A stretch of DNA of 64,000 nucleotides from Larus michahellis (Eukaryota; Chordata; Aves; Charadriiformes; Laridae): positions 13,303,378 to 13,367,377 of the forward strand of contig NC_133906.1 in assembly GCF_964199755.1 (NCBI RefSeq), given 5' to 3'. Shown here in pieces: positions 37,306-48,745 of the stretch; position 1 is the stretch's first letter, and every line of letters begins with the position of its first letter. The notes below the pieces were generated by a model. That model was not told where the DNA came from, did not search any database, and was given only the letters and a program-made list of their open reading frames with translations. Both the position numbers and the translations under genes were made by a program.

Positions 37306-37319
37306 GGTTGGTTGGTTGG
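37306..37319 (+). repeat. GGTT tandem repeat
   Basis: GGTTGGTTGGTTGG, followed by T-rich sequence. The same 14-mer occurs at 41368-41381 (+) and on the minus strand at 12575-12588. Four GG pairs with TT loops can form a two-tetrad G-quadruplex. Confidence 0.8.
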
Positions 37320-37561
37320 TTCGCTTTTTTCTTAAACAGAAAACACTCCATCTTGGAACCTTACCTCCGACTCACGTAGGTTTTACTCAGAATTATCACT
37401 AAAAATTCAGCTAAGTGACTTGAACAGGTATCAAGCTCGTATCCATAACTAATGAACAAACTTCCCAATAAGGCCAAGTCAAACTGGAGAGTGTTTCCAA
37501 TTCACACAGAAACCGAACGCTTTTACCAGGCAATGTCAGTCCTGCCAGTGCCTCAGATGTA

Positions 37562-37576
37562 ACACACACACACACA
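37562..37576. repeat. (CA)n microsatellite
   Basis: About seven CA units. Read on the minus strand it gives a TGTGTG tract 3' of a candidate ATTAAA signal, so it may double as the downstream element of a distal SOWAHA poly(A) site. Confidence 0.8.
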
Positions 37577-37589
37577 GGCTCCCCTGGTT

Positions 37590-39529
37590 TCAGAAAATAC
37601 AGAAAAAAGTATTTAATGTCAATAAACTTGGAAAGACTTTTTAAAACAGAGCAACAAATTTTTTTTTCCTGGAACTCTGCAAGCTGACGCAGTGCAGCAC
37701 AAATCAGGGTTTCAAATGACCATGCTGGTCAATGGTCACACCAACAGCGAGGGAGCAAATAGGATTTTTTTTTTAAACCCTACTCCAGATATAGAAGTCA
37801 TGAGGCGCTTGATCATTAACGTTTGCTTAACAACTTAATTAGTTCAATACGGAAGCAGCCCAGTGCAGAATAATCCACTCTCTTCTGAGAGCGGGCGGAG
37901 CAGACCCCTCTGCAATCGCTGATGATGCTCGAGCAAATGTCACCAACTCCAAGGAGAACGTTTTAAAGTAAAAGAGGGCAGTGCTTCCCCCTTCAGCACA
38001 GTCCTACGGCATTCCTTGCCCAGCATTTGGGAGAAGCCAATTACAGCCAATTAGAAGTACTAGGCTTAATTCAAGGCTGAAAAAAACACATTCCTGAAGT
38101 CACTGGCTTGGAAAGAAAGGCAAAGCATGCAAACAAGTGTTTGAGTACGGAAACCAAAACACCCGACGGTGCTGAAAAGCAGAGCAAGGGCAGTATTGCC
38201 ATCACCTTCCTCACCTCTGAATGATACAGGTGGTTTTGTTACATTTTTAGAGAAAACGTGATGGTTTACCAGATTGGCCCCAGGAATCGGACAGTTTCTC
38301 TTCTTAGCTCTGCCTCTTCACATCATTATTTTTTTAATTACTATTGGTTAATCTCACTGCAAATGTATTACTTAACCTGCAGTTAGCATGCTTTCTGGAG
38401 CTACGTGTAGTTCTATATATAGAACAATTATGTTTATAATATAAAAGAAGAAGAGTTAGTTTTAGGTCAGTGATTCATGCTGTTGAGATAAACATTGCTT
38501 TAAGAGGTCATGCAGACATTCTATCATGAAGCACCTAACATAACATAAAGCCCAATTTTTATAAATATTTATTGTAAACAGGTCAAAATCAAAGGCCAAG
38601 TTTTAAATAAAAAGAATCAGACATACAAGCCCAACTTTGTTTCCAGTTGGCTACTCGGAAACTCTGCAGGATCCAGTTCCCATGTTTTCAGTTCAGTTTT
38701 TCACTGTCAGACATCACCAAGGCTTTTATTCAGATTAAGTGATTGAACTACAGTCAAGTTTAAATGTTCACAGTATCATCAAGACATGTGGCTAGTTCCA
38801 CCTGGACAAAAAGTCTTTCAGGAAGAGGAAAAAAAATTTAAAATGCTAACCTAGCTTTGAAACTGAGGTAGACAGGTCACGGTGACTTGAGTGCTGAAGG
38901 TTGGGGTTTTATTTTTTTTTAAACCTGTTCATCTAATAAAATGCTTTAGGCAACAGTTGAGATTGTTATGTTAGTATTTCTGATAGTGACAAGCTTTGTT
39001 TTGAAAAAGTACACAATTTTTTTTAAATAGAAATATTCCTCTTCTGTTACCAAAATAATCAGAAACATCATAGAAAACTATGAATCTTGCTTCTAATAAT
39101 TTAAGCCTGCTATATAACAAGCCATGTTAAAGTAGCCAGCTACCAGCTTGCTATTCACAGTGTAGGATATGCCATTCTTTACCTTACTTTTGCTCTCCAT
39201 CCGAGGAACACAGATCAAGAAGGCAGTACCTTAAGCATTTTAACCTGTCTACACACACAGAGGTTGTTTTAGTTTTTCAACCATTAAAGTCTGCAGTCTC
39301 CACCAACACAGCAGCATGATGGTACATACAGCAGTTGTAACACTCCCTTTCCACAGGTGTCTGTGAGCTGGGTTTCATCCAGCGGCCTTTGGAGCCAGGC
39401 TCTATCACTGATTTAATTGAACATCCAAAAAGACAGACATGGAGAGAAGAAATCCAAGCTGCTTCTGTGAGAGAAAAATCCAGACCCCAGTCACGTTATT
39501 AAACAATTTTGATCCCAAGAAGGCAGAGG
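37590..39529 (-). terminator. SOWAHA: Probable SOWAHA 3'UTR with candidate poly(A) signals
   Basis: The DNA downstream of the SOWAHA stop (leftwards) is AT-rich and has no other gene. On the minus strand there is an AATAAA at 38568-38573 (read as TTTATT on plus), another near 38727-38732, and an ATTAAA near 37612-37617 followed by a TGTGTG tract. The first would give a 3'UTR of about 1 kb and the last about 1.9 kb. Which is used cannot be decided from sequence. A perfect 16-bp palindrome lies inside at 38410-38425. Confidence 0.5.
38410..38425. repeat. Perfect 16-bp palindrome
   Basis: GTTCTATATATAGAAC is its own reverse complement. It lies in the AT-rich region 1.1 kb downstream of the SOWAHA stop, so with the distal poly(A) site it would be a foldback in the 3'UTR. 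Confidence 0.85.
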
Positions 39530-40915
39530 TTAGTGGCCGAAGAAAAGCTCAGAAACGGGTCTGCGTTTCACAACGACCTCCTCTTCCTCCTCCTCTGTTA
39601 CCTCGGAGAGGGAGGAATATGAAGGGAAGCCCCCTCTGGTCTTTGGCTTCCGCCTCGGGCCCGTAGTGGCAGCCAGGAGCTTGTTTAAAGAAGAGGGCTT
39701 CCTTAAACCTTTGGTGAGATCGTAGAAAGCCATGTCATCGGATATGACCCCCAGAAACGTGCTAGTGGAGCTCAAGATTGAAGCCGCAAGCTTTGTGGTC
39801 TTCTTGATGGGCACGGAGGGCTCTGCACTGTGGGAAAGGCTGGGGTCCCCCAGCAAGCGCCTGACTGCAGAGGAGGCCCCTTCCTTTAAGTACTGGTGCG
39901 GCTTCTTCCCACTGTAGTCCCTCAGGTCGGTCTTGGCGTGGTAGCTGTAGACCAGCATGGTGATGATCTTCTCCTGGCCGTGTATGGCAGCCAGGTGGAG
40001 CGCCGTGTAGCCGCCATGTGACCTGGCGTCCACATTGACACGAGTTCCCCCTTTCTCGGCCGCTCTGATGATATTTGTCACCATGTCGCAGTTGCCACTC
40101 TTGGCAGCCCAGTGCAGGGCGGTGAAGCCCGAGATGAAGTCCCTGCGGGCCGCCAAGCTGGCGTCGCCCAGCAGCAGCCCGTGGAGCTGCTGGGTCCACT
40201 GCCCGCCAGCTGCCATCACCAGCCACTGGTGCTCGGCCTCCTCCAGCGGCACCGCCGCCGCCGCCGTCTCCTCGCTGGCCCGATGGGCCTTGGGCCCCCG
40301 CCGCAGGCCAGGTGAGCGGGACCCAACCTCCTCCTCTGGGGGCGACAAGGGGGATGCCGGCTCCTCAGGTGGCCCCGGGGTGGTGGTGGTGGCGGCAGCG
40401 GCAGCGGCAGGGGGCGGCACGCAGCGCACGGGCAGCATGCAGGGCTTGGGGAGCGGCTCCCGCCTGGACCCCCCCGCACCGGCGGGCAGGGGCACCCCGC
40501 CGCCGCCGCCCTGGAAGAGATCCCGCAGCTCGGAGACGGCCCGCGGCGACGGCAGCTCCTCGGGGGGCACCGGCGACAGCCGCCCGCTGGGGACGGGGAC
40601 GGGGACAGCGACGGGGGCGCCGCCATTTTCCTCCGCTGCCAGCGCGCCCCCCGGCGGCGTGGCGCCCCCTGGCGCCGGGGCGGTGCGCAGCTGCCGCCTC
40701 AGGACGACCACCTTGGCGCCGTCCCGCTCCTTCACCACCGCCACCGCGTTCACCGCCGCCTTGAAGCGCTCCCGCCGCTCCGCCCGCTCCGCCGCCTCCC
40801 CGCCGGCCTCCAGCAGCGGCCGGAAGGTGCTCACCAGCTCGGTGTTGCGCACCCAGCCGCCGCGCTCCCGCAGGAAACCCAGCACGGCTGCCGGGCTGAT
40901 GTCGAGCTCCGCCAT
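39530..40915 (-). CDS. SOWAHA: SOWAHA, sosondowah ankyrin repeat domain family member A
   Basis: A single-exon gene of 461 codons plus TAA. The start chosen is the ATG at 40913-40915 (G at -3 and +4), where the conserved N-terminus MAELDISPAAVLGFLRERGG begins; the frame is open a further 142 codons upstream, but that part is CpG-island low complexity. The N-terminal SOWAH domain (about residues 1-85, a winged-helix-like fold) is followed by a Pro/Ala/Ser-rich linker with an Ala-run then Thr-run near residue 170. Two ankyrin repeats follow: GFTALHWAAKSGNCDMV at about 262 and GGYTALHLAAIHGQEKI at about 300, then a C-terminal tail with a Glu run near 440. Human SOWAHA is about 549 residues and also intronless. 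The molecular function is poorly known; ankyrin repeats suggest protein binding. It is convergent with SHROOM1 and divergent from SEPTIN8, as in human. Confidence 0.93.
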   Translation of the reverse strand: MAELDISPAAVLGFLRERGGWVRNTELVSTFRPLLEAGGEAAERAERRERFKAAVNAVAVVKERDGAKVVVLRRQLRTAPAPGGATPPGGALAAEENGGAPVAVPVPVPSGRLSPVPPEELPSPRAVSELRDLFQGGGGGVPLPAGAGGSRREPLPKPCMLPVRCVPPPAAAAAATTTTPGPPEEPASPLSPPEEEVGSRSPGLRRGPKAHRASEETAAAAVPLEEAEHQWLVMAAGGQWTQQLHGLLLGDASLAARRDFISGFTALHWAAKSGNCDMVTNIIRAAEKGGTRVNVDARSHGGYTALHLAAIHGQEKIITMLVYSYHAKTDLRDYSGKKPHQYLKEGASSAVRRLLGDPSLSHSAEPSVPIKKTTKLAASILSSTSTFLGVISDDMAFYDLTKGLRKPSSLNKLLAATTGPRRKPKTRGGFPSYSSLSEVTEEEEEEVVVKRRPVSELFFGH

Positions 40916-41230
40916 CCCGCCGCCACAGGTGGTGGTGGAGCCGCCGCCGCCTCCTTCTCCTCTTCCGACTCCCCGCGGCGGAGGTGAGGGAGCCCGCCCG
41001 CCCTCCGGGGACTCACCGGGGTTTGCAGGCACCTGCGGCGGCCGCTCCCGCTGAGGTGATCGGGCCGGGCCGCCCCGCCTCGCCCTGCCTCCGCCTCCGT
41101 CTGAGGGAGCGGAGCGGCACCGGCGCCTGTCTCCTCCCGCGGGGCGGTGCTGAGGGGAACCCGCCCGGCCCCGCGCCGGGGCCGGCGATCCCCGCGGCAG
41201 GTGAGGAGCCGGGTGGGAAGGCCTGACTGT
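39960..41230 (-). promoter_or_regulatory. SOWAHA: CpG island covering the SOWAHA 5' half and promoter
   Basis: CpG density is very high from about 39960 to 41230, in sharp contrast to the AT-rich flanks. It covers the 5' two thirds of the coding region and about 300 bp upstream of the start codon. No TATA box is visible, so a dispersed CpG-island promoter is expected. The exact transcription start cannot be read from sequence. Confidence 0.8.
40377..40418. repeat. SOWAHA: Coding trinucleotide repeat in SOWAHA
   Basis: Plus-strand TGG/GGT repeats followed by GGCAGC repeats encode, on the minus strand, a run of Ala followed by Thr in the disordered linker of SOWAHA. The tract is likely to vary in length between individuals or species. 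Confidence 0.7.
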
Positions 41231-41367
41231 CGGGGAGCTGAGGAGAGGGTCGGGGAGGTGTATCACCGGTGTGTCAGCTCCTGGGAGACTCCTCAGGCAG
41301 GGAAAACGCTTGATTGACTTACTCCTCTTCCAGCTTCCCAAAATGCTTATTTTTTGTTGGTTTTTTT

Positions 41368-41381
41368 GGTTGGTTGGTTGG
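41368..41381 (+). repeat. GGTT tandem repeat upstream of SOWAHA
   Basis: GGTTGGTTGGTTGG embedded in a T-rich low-complexity stretch (41349-41403). It is identical to the copies at 37306-37319 and, inverted, at 12575-12588, and lies about 450 bp upstream of the SOWAHA start codon. Confidence 0.8.
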
Positions 41382-44300
41382 CTGTTTGTTGTTTTTTTTT
41401 TTCAATGGTAAATAAGTGGTGCGGATTTAGGTAGGAATCGCTCTGCAGAGTCAGGTCTCCGCTCTCCAAGAAGCCTCTGGTGTTGGGCAGGAGCTGCAGT
41501 TCTTCTGGGTTAACAGCTTCCTGCCTCAACATAAGTCAGAAGATGGATGGATGGATCAGTTTTTTGAAAGATATTCCACTCTATGTGATACTACATGTAT
41601 TATATCTATTCTCTATATATCTTTTACTTACATTGCATCTACAGTGTGCATATGTGTAACTATATAATTGATTACATCTTTACAACATGCCTGCATCTAA
41701 TCATGTACACCTGGAGAAGACAGAGCTCTTTTTCTAAAGCGAGAAGCTGTCTCTGCAGACATATCAATTACTTCTGCTTAAGCATTTAACATTATTGTTC
41801 TCTATTCTACAGGGGGAAAAAAAGAAAATCCCAGACAAATGCCTTTCCCCAGGCGAAGGAGTAGGGCTGAAGACCTCCTGGAGGGATGGCGTTCAGCCTG
41901 CAAACTTGTTTTCTCCTCCACAGAGTGTTGCAATTGGGATGGCTAAATTGATTCCTAAATGACTGAACAGTTTGTCTAGGAAAACAGCAAGAGAGACTGA
42001 GCACAGAATGAACACAGTCGGTGTGGTATGAAGACAGATAAAAGTAACTGTCTGTAGAAGGATGGATAAGAAAACAGATTCGTTTTTGTTTTCACTGTCT
42101 TAGAACTTGAATAAAATGGAGTATCAGCCTGTGCCAAAGTCTCCATTTTGAAGACAATTTGAGGTGCATTGATCCCCACGCAGTGCATCTCTCTCCCTTC
42201 TTGTTGATGCTGACCTCCCTTCTGCCTCTTCACACCTTTTCCTGGTGGTGGAAGAGCCTCTTCCCACAGATTGCTCAGAGTCTTCCTTTGGCAGCCTTTC
42301 CCCTTCCCTCTCCATCTTTGTGCAAATCTCTGAAAAGCTATTTTATCTCTTGCTAACAAGCTGGCGCTGAGCCAGTTCCTCAAAATCATTTTGCTGCTCT
42401 AATGTTCTTTCGCATAATAGCATGTAATCTTCATGCTGCTTGTAGCAATTCAGTGCTTCTACGTGAATCGCACACCTCTTATTACTGCCTTTTCACACGG
42501 CGTACACAGCAACCTCACCCTCTGCTGAAGCAGCCACTTGCGTCTAGCGTTTTACTGCATTAGCAATGCTTTCTAGCTTATGGCATCACCACGGTTCTGC
42601 CTTGCCTACTGTAGAGAGCTAATAATGAGCATGCATCCAAACATTAATTGCTATGCCTTGCTTTCAGTGTTGATTTCTTTTCCTTACTAGAATCCATTGC
42701 AGGCATAAGAAAATCTCAGCAGTCTATGATTTTTGCGTTGCAAACTTTCAGCCATACCCTAGGATTATAGTTCATATCTGCAAATGAGCGAGGAGGGAAA
42801 ATAATTCAGGAGAATAGGTTCTTTAAAAAAAAAGCCCGCAACATTTTCTTATGCTACAAATGTTAAGGGAGAAGTTGTTCTTATTGCTTGAATAGGTTCA
42901 AGCGTGGCAGGGTATGTCCTCGGGCTCACCGCTGCGCGGAGGGTGTTTCTGTGGGTGCTCCCTCCCTGCCTGGACAGCCTGAGGAAAGCATCAGCCCCCT
43001 GCACCCATGTATCCTTTGAGACCCACGAGGGTGCCATCAGATCCCACCCGTTTTATCCCCAGCCCTATCCCTGGCATCTATCCTGCAGAGGGATCTCCGT
43101 GGTCCCCAGGAAGCCTTACTGCTCAGCACCCAAGGAGCAACTCTGGGGCCACTGAGGTCCCATCATCTCTCCAGGGCGTTGGGTTGGGGTCCCGAAGGAG
43201 GGGTGTTACTGAGACTGTTCCCCACTGCAGGTGCTGGCATTCCTTGTGGCCACTGAGCAGAAGGGCACATCCCCAGGAGGTCCTAGAAGAGGAGAGAAGG
43301 ATGTCTCCAAGCACACCTTGTGCCATGCCAGGGGTGAACTGGTTGCTCTCGTTTAACTGCCCTGACGCAAGGAGCTCTTTCCCCAGGTAATTTTCCAGTG
43401 ATGCATCCAACCACCTGTCCCATGCGTGCTCCTTTGTGGGCAACCCGTGCCGTGTGATTGTGTTCCTTTTCACAGTCAGTAGGTGTTATGTTAGTCTTGT
43501 ACTTTCTGTAATTAAGAAGGAAACAACACTCTGGCTAATCCTGCGTACCGTTTCCAGACTGCAGCATGGGGTGCATCCTGTTTGCCAACCTTTCCCTCTA
43601 TCCATTGATACCTTTTGGTTGCCCACCTTTCAGGCTGAGTGCCAAGTACGCAGGGACCAGATCCCAGTGAGCTCCTCTTACTTTACTGAGCACTGGTCAT
43701 ATTCTGATCAGATTGTGCAGCAGAAATTAAGCTGTCTGAATGAATTTTATTAATATAGATAATAAGAGCCTGGAGCATTATGGGTGTTGTGCTTATCAGT
43801 CATCTGAAATTTCCAGTCTTCAAAAGCATGAGAAGTTTTGCCTCTTTTTCTGTGTCACCAAAAACCTACAAAGCAAGTATTTTTTGTGGGGCTATTTACG
43901 GAATACTGTGGGCTGCTTCGTAGGAGATTTCAAGCCAACTGTCTTGATATTTTTAATTTACTGGCTGGGAGAAAAACAATGTACAGAAACCCACGATTAA
44001 ATTAATTTACTACTGCTTTTTTTAAACACAAATATTGCAGTTTGGTAGTTCTACGTCATAAGCCATAGATGGCCTCTATTTTGAACTGTACAACTGAGGA
44101 GAATTATCTTTCCAGTGAAGAAGTTTCACAAACTTTCAAACTACCAACATTACAGTGTAGTAATCGACATAGAGATCTGGGGCCTTTTGCCACCCCTTCG
44201 GGGGAGGAAGGTAAAGGTTATGTGAGTGTAATTATTCACACCGCACAAAACCAGGAAATGAAGTGGGAGATCAAGCAAAGCATCTAGTCAGAGCAAAGAA

Positions 44301-47300
44301 GTTTCTAGTGACACTTCAAAACTGAAGGAGGTGGTATCCCAGGTCCTGCTCCTTCGTGTGTGACATTCTCAGAGCCACAGGGAAGGTCAGGTGCCAGGTT
44401 GGAAGCAACGGAGGAAGAAAAAGGGAATAAGGGGGATAGTCATAGTCGGAGAGGGTGCTGGTGCTTTGCAGGGAGGTGAAGCTTAGGTGCTATTGACTGC
44501 GGATGGGGTTTGTACCTCAAGGAAAACTTGTTTTCCTCTGAAATGATATCAGCGTTCGCGGAATAAATAGGATGACAAAGGCCATGATTTTCCACTTTCC
44601 TTGTTGATATTTTCGTGTGAAACAAAGAGCACGCATTGTGAAGGAAAATAGCTCTTCCTTTGTTCCATGGAGAAATGCAGTAACCTTCCATAGATAAACA
44701 ATTGAGCAAAAGTCTGTGAAGGGGCAGGGAGAGGTAGAGAAGATTATTTGCAGAGAAAAGGCATTTTCTCATAAATGAGCAAGGTTCAGCTGTAACTCAA
44801 GGACCTCAGCAACCAGTTTGGACAATGTTTCTCAACCACAACCATTTAAATGCAGTTTTCCTTGTACCTCAGGGTGTGTATTTATTACATACTGCTTGTT
44901 CCACACAGGTGGTGCAAGGACCCATCCCAACCATCCTCTGGTTTTCAGGTGATGCCTGTGAACTTGATGGGATTTCTAGCAGGATAATGCAAAGCTGGCC
45001 TGAGGTGCAGTGTGGTAATTCTGCCCTTTGACGTGAGGAGCTGGGGAAATTCAGGGTTTGCTTCCAGCCATCCCACTTACATTTACCAGGACCACTTAGT
45101 TTGCGTTGGGGCAATGGACCTGCAGCTCCTATTGACTTTCAGCTTAGAAGGACAGCACTTCTGTAGAAATGCCTTATACATCCCATATATTGTTAGTATA
45201 ACCAGTGAAAGTTTAATAAGGTGCTTGGTGGTAGTACTGCTAAAAGAGTAGCCATGAAACCATTGGATTTCTAATAATCCCCAGAGGACGCATTGTGAGA
45301 AATGAAGAGTTTCCAATAAGCTGCTTCCTCCGGCCTGTGTTGAAAAACGTGATGGAGTTCTGTTTGTCTGCACCACCTGGATTTGCAGATTGAGGATTTT
45401 ACTCAGCCCTGAAAGATGCAGCCATCTTCTAAGGCCTTGGTGTTGCTGTGGTATTCATGTGGCAGGTAGGATGATCACTTACTCGCTGTGTCTGCGTGTG
45501 ACGTAAAAGGGGCTGTGATAACATTTGTTTCTCTCCATTTTCATTGCCTTACCTGGGGTGACAACATGAAAAAGTAAAGCAACTCTTGCTGACCTCCCCA
45601 CCATGCGCTACTGCCATGCCACCATGCATGCAGCAAGGGGCATTTTCCTTCCCCTCCCCTGGACAAAGAGGTTCCAGGGTACATTTGTGCCTCTCTGCCC
45701 CAGCTCTTTAACTGTAGAAAATTCAGAGCTCATCCTAAATTCACTGTGCATTTAGCAGGTACAAATATTCCACAGAGTTTAAAATCCTTGCAGAAGCATC
45801 CAGCACTGTAACATACGTTGAGTTCCGAGCTATTAGGAATAATTTGCATAACAATTGATGCTTTAGCAGTTAAAGGGGCCACCAAATCCATTTCCCTTCT
45901 CTTGAAGCAGCTTTTATGCACCTGAAGCTTTTGAAATTAGCAGGGTTTCTCTTGAATTGGCATTAGAAAAAGTGTGCTTTTTGAAATAACAAGGTGTTTA
46001 AAAATAACTGCAAGCTTTTACGCAGTGCTGTCCTGTCCCAGAGATCCGCCCCATGCTGGTGGCAGTGCCGATGGACAAAGGGAGAGAGGACTCCAGCTGC
46101 AGAAGGTCTCAGCAGCACAGCTCAATCAGAGCCAGGTGACAGCAGTGCTGTCCCTTCATCTGTTCCAATGGCTCAGAATTCCCTTTATGCCATGAATCTG
46201 ACTGCAGCTCGCAGAAACCTGTAGCTGTCTGGGAATCGGCTTTTGTGAGTCTCGTGTTGTTACAGTCTGCGCTTTATTGGCAGGGAAAAGAGCTCTTAAT
46301 GAATCTAAGTCAATCACTTCTCCCAAAGTACCTGTTATAATGGCATTTAAGTGTGTGTTAAGCAGGAGTTTTACGTTGTCTTAAATCAGGACTCCAAAGT
46401 GTGCCTGTAATGTAAAAAAGAAAAAAAAAAAGTAACTTTTTAACCTTTTTACCTGTTTATTTTTGCTTCTTTGTGATATGTAAAGAAGGCCCAGAAAGTT
46501 AACTCCCCAGCAGCTCTAGTACAAGGCAGCATTAGTGACGAGCTGTGGGGCTTTTTGTCATTTTTGGTGACCCAAGAAAATAAATTAACAGATGGTGTTC
46601 AGCAATGTCCTTTTTAGAAAAATACAACATTTTGGCAACCTATCTTTAGCCAGAACTGATACATGGATTAGCAGAATTAATTTGGTTGTAGGCAGTTCAC
46701 TCAGGAAAGACAGAAACCCAGCTTTTTTGACCTGCAAAAAGCAGATCACTTGGATAACACTCAGAAAATGCCTTGAAATTGCTTCAAGGGAGAACACAAC
46801 CTTCTTCATAATCTCTAACCCCTCTAAGCACTTGCGTTTGATAACCCTTGCCCCCTCCCTTCAATTACCTACATCTAATTTTCACAACCTGTTTTATTTC
46901 TCCAGCATAAGCACAGTCCCCTTCTGGGGTGAACAATGCTTCCCAGAGCTCCCGCAGCGCAACACAGGTGGATCCCAAGGCGTCTTGGGAAGAATCAAAG
47001 ATGCAGAGAAGGAACATACGATCTTACGCACCTGCTGTAACACAGCAACTCAGTGCCCACCAGCACAGCGTGGGCTCGTTTATTTATATGGCCGTGGGAG
47101 CAAGAGACCTTTGTTAAGATCACAAATAGCAGGTAAGGGAGAAGACAGACGTTAATACGAAGTGCAGCTCGTAGACTATTGTAATGAAGCATAAGTTCTG
47201 TTTTAATTTGGTCGCTGAGGTTTGATTGTCTTTGAATACTTCAGTCCTGCTTTAGGGCTCTCCAGGGATTGTGCTTTTGTGGGCGATGAATGAAAGGAAC

Positions 47301-48220
47301 TGGGATATTGGCTATCTTTCCTTTTCCTTATCTTGCCAAAAAGTTGAAATTTGGCAAACCTTTTGAAAAATAACTGGAAGTGGGGCCTAAGCACAGTTGC
47401 TCACTGTTTCCTAGTAATTGGGGTGGGGCTCAGAGCTTTAGCTGTATCATATTTAGCTAATGACTCTATTTGTGGCCCTCCTTTGTGCAGGATGCTGGAG
47501 GTGATCTAGGAGCACCTGAGTAGACAAGGAAGAGTCTCCTGGACAGGGTCACTCCAGGTAACTTCTCCCTTGTCCGTTCCCTCAGAGGTGGTTGCATCGT
47601 GCGGTGGGATTAGCATCCCACATCTGGCATAATTTAGGGAAGTTCAGGCTGGGAACTGATTCTTGAAGGACAATCCTCACCAGCAATGACAGCAAAGATG
47701 GAACGGCAGGTTCTAGCCCTACCTGAGGAGGGGAGCGGAACATCAAACCTCAACCCATTCTCAGAGTTACCTGCATTCCTTAACGCTCCCTTATCACTGG
47801 TGCGTGCACTGAGTGGAGGAGCAGCCCCGAGGATTGGCTTTGAGGAGCAGCTCGCTGAGCAGACGTGTCTAACAACAGAAAGGGAGGGCTCTGTGTTGTG
47901 TCCAAAGCTGCTGGGAGGGGGTGGTTCTGCTGTGCCTTCAGCAATCCCATAGTAACCGCTGCCCGTTTGCGCACACAGGAGCTTTTCTCTGGCTCCCGTG
48001 TGCAGGGAGTTGCAAAACCTTGCCCTTCTTGAGGGGTTCAAAACGATCCTCAGCAGCCCTTTCCCCACGCAGAGTCAGTGTTGTGGGGGGAAAGTATTTG
48101 ATCTTTTTGCTCAAACTCAGCTCTCCATCTGGAAGTGAGCATTGCTCCAAGAGAGAGGATGAGGAGAAAAGAGGGGGACGCAGCGTCTGATCGAAAGACT
48201 GGGGAACGACTAATGCAGGG

Positions 48221-48263
48221 TCTAGGGTGTAGGTCTAGGGGTGTACACACCTAGGGGTGTAGG
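48221..48263. repeat. Tandem CTAGGGGTGTA repeats forming a near-palindrome
   Basis: Three copies of the unit CTAGGG(G)TGTA lie within 43 bases. The centre, CTAGGGGTGTACACACCTAG (48235-48254), is palindromic except for one mismatched pair. It is noncoding, just left of the CR1 element. Confidence 0.8.
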
Positions 48264-48745
48264 TCTGGCCCAGTGACCAGCTGTGTGACTGGGAGAACGT
48301 GTGGCTCTGGTGAGCTGTTCCTTGGTCGGTGCACTGCAGCAGAGGGCACCAGAAAGCCGGGAAAACTTTGCTCTGTGCTAACAGCTTGCGAAATACCAAT
48401 GTCTTTGTGGGTTACAAAGACTGAGGGTGATGGGATTGGCTTTGTGCTTTATGTGGGAAGGAATGATGAAGAAAGACTCGACAGTCCTCTGTTGCATACT
48501 TTAACTTGCCATGAAGACAGGCAGCGTAACGGCCATGAGGTCTTGGCATCCCTGTGCAAACCCATGCTCAGGTTGCACCTTTGGTGTAACTCCCATGTGC
48601 GATGAGGCACCTTGGTGCAGAGGCCGGGTATCTTCCAGCATGCTGGACACATGAGAGCTCCTCGAGGCAGGGAAATGGGTCTCTGTGTGCATCCTCTGAA
48701 CCCTGCAGAGGATGCTCCTGGCACCTCTATGGTCACACTCAAAGC

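Larger units (their letters stand above)
28581..37590. other. Intergenic DNA between convergent SHROOM1 and SOWAHA
   Basis: No gene is recognised. Open frames are short, overlap on both strands and show no family motif. The interval contains the nested CR1 cluster (31863-32287), a G11 run (34231-34241), a C10 run (37065-37074), a (CA)n tract at about 37562-37576 and a GGTT repeat (37306-37319). The right boundary depends on which SOWAHA poly(A) signal is used. Confidence 0.6.
41250..48745. other. Intergenic DNA between divergent SOWAHA and SEPTIN8
   Basis: No gene is recognised. The longest open frame (46592-47155, plus, 187 codons) has no recognisable motif and looks fortuitous. The interval holds a short GATG repeat near 41540 and a palindromic repeat cluster at 48221-48263. 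It may contain shared regulatory sequence for the two divergent genes, but nothing in the sequence shows this. Confidence 0.6.

Noticed and set aside
40035-41054. 339-codon plus-strand frame antisense to SOWAHA
   Set aside because: It is a shadow of the GC-rich SOWAHA coding strand; the minus strand encodes the recognised SOWAH and ankyrin domains.
46592-47155. 187-codon plus-strand frame between SOWAHA and SEPTIN8
   Set aside because: No family motif, no splice or poly(A) context and mixed composition. It is within what chance allows for 64 kb in six frames.
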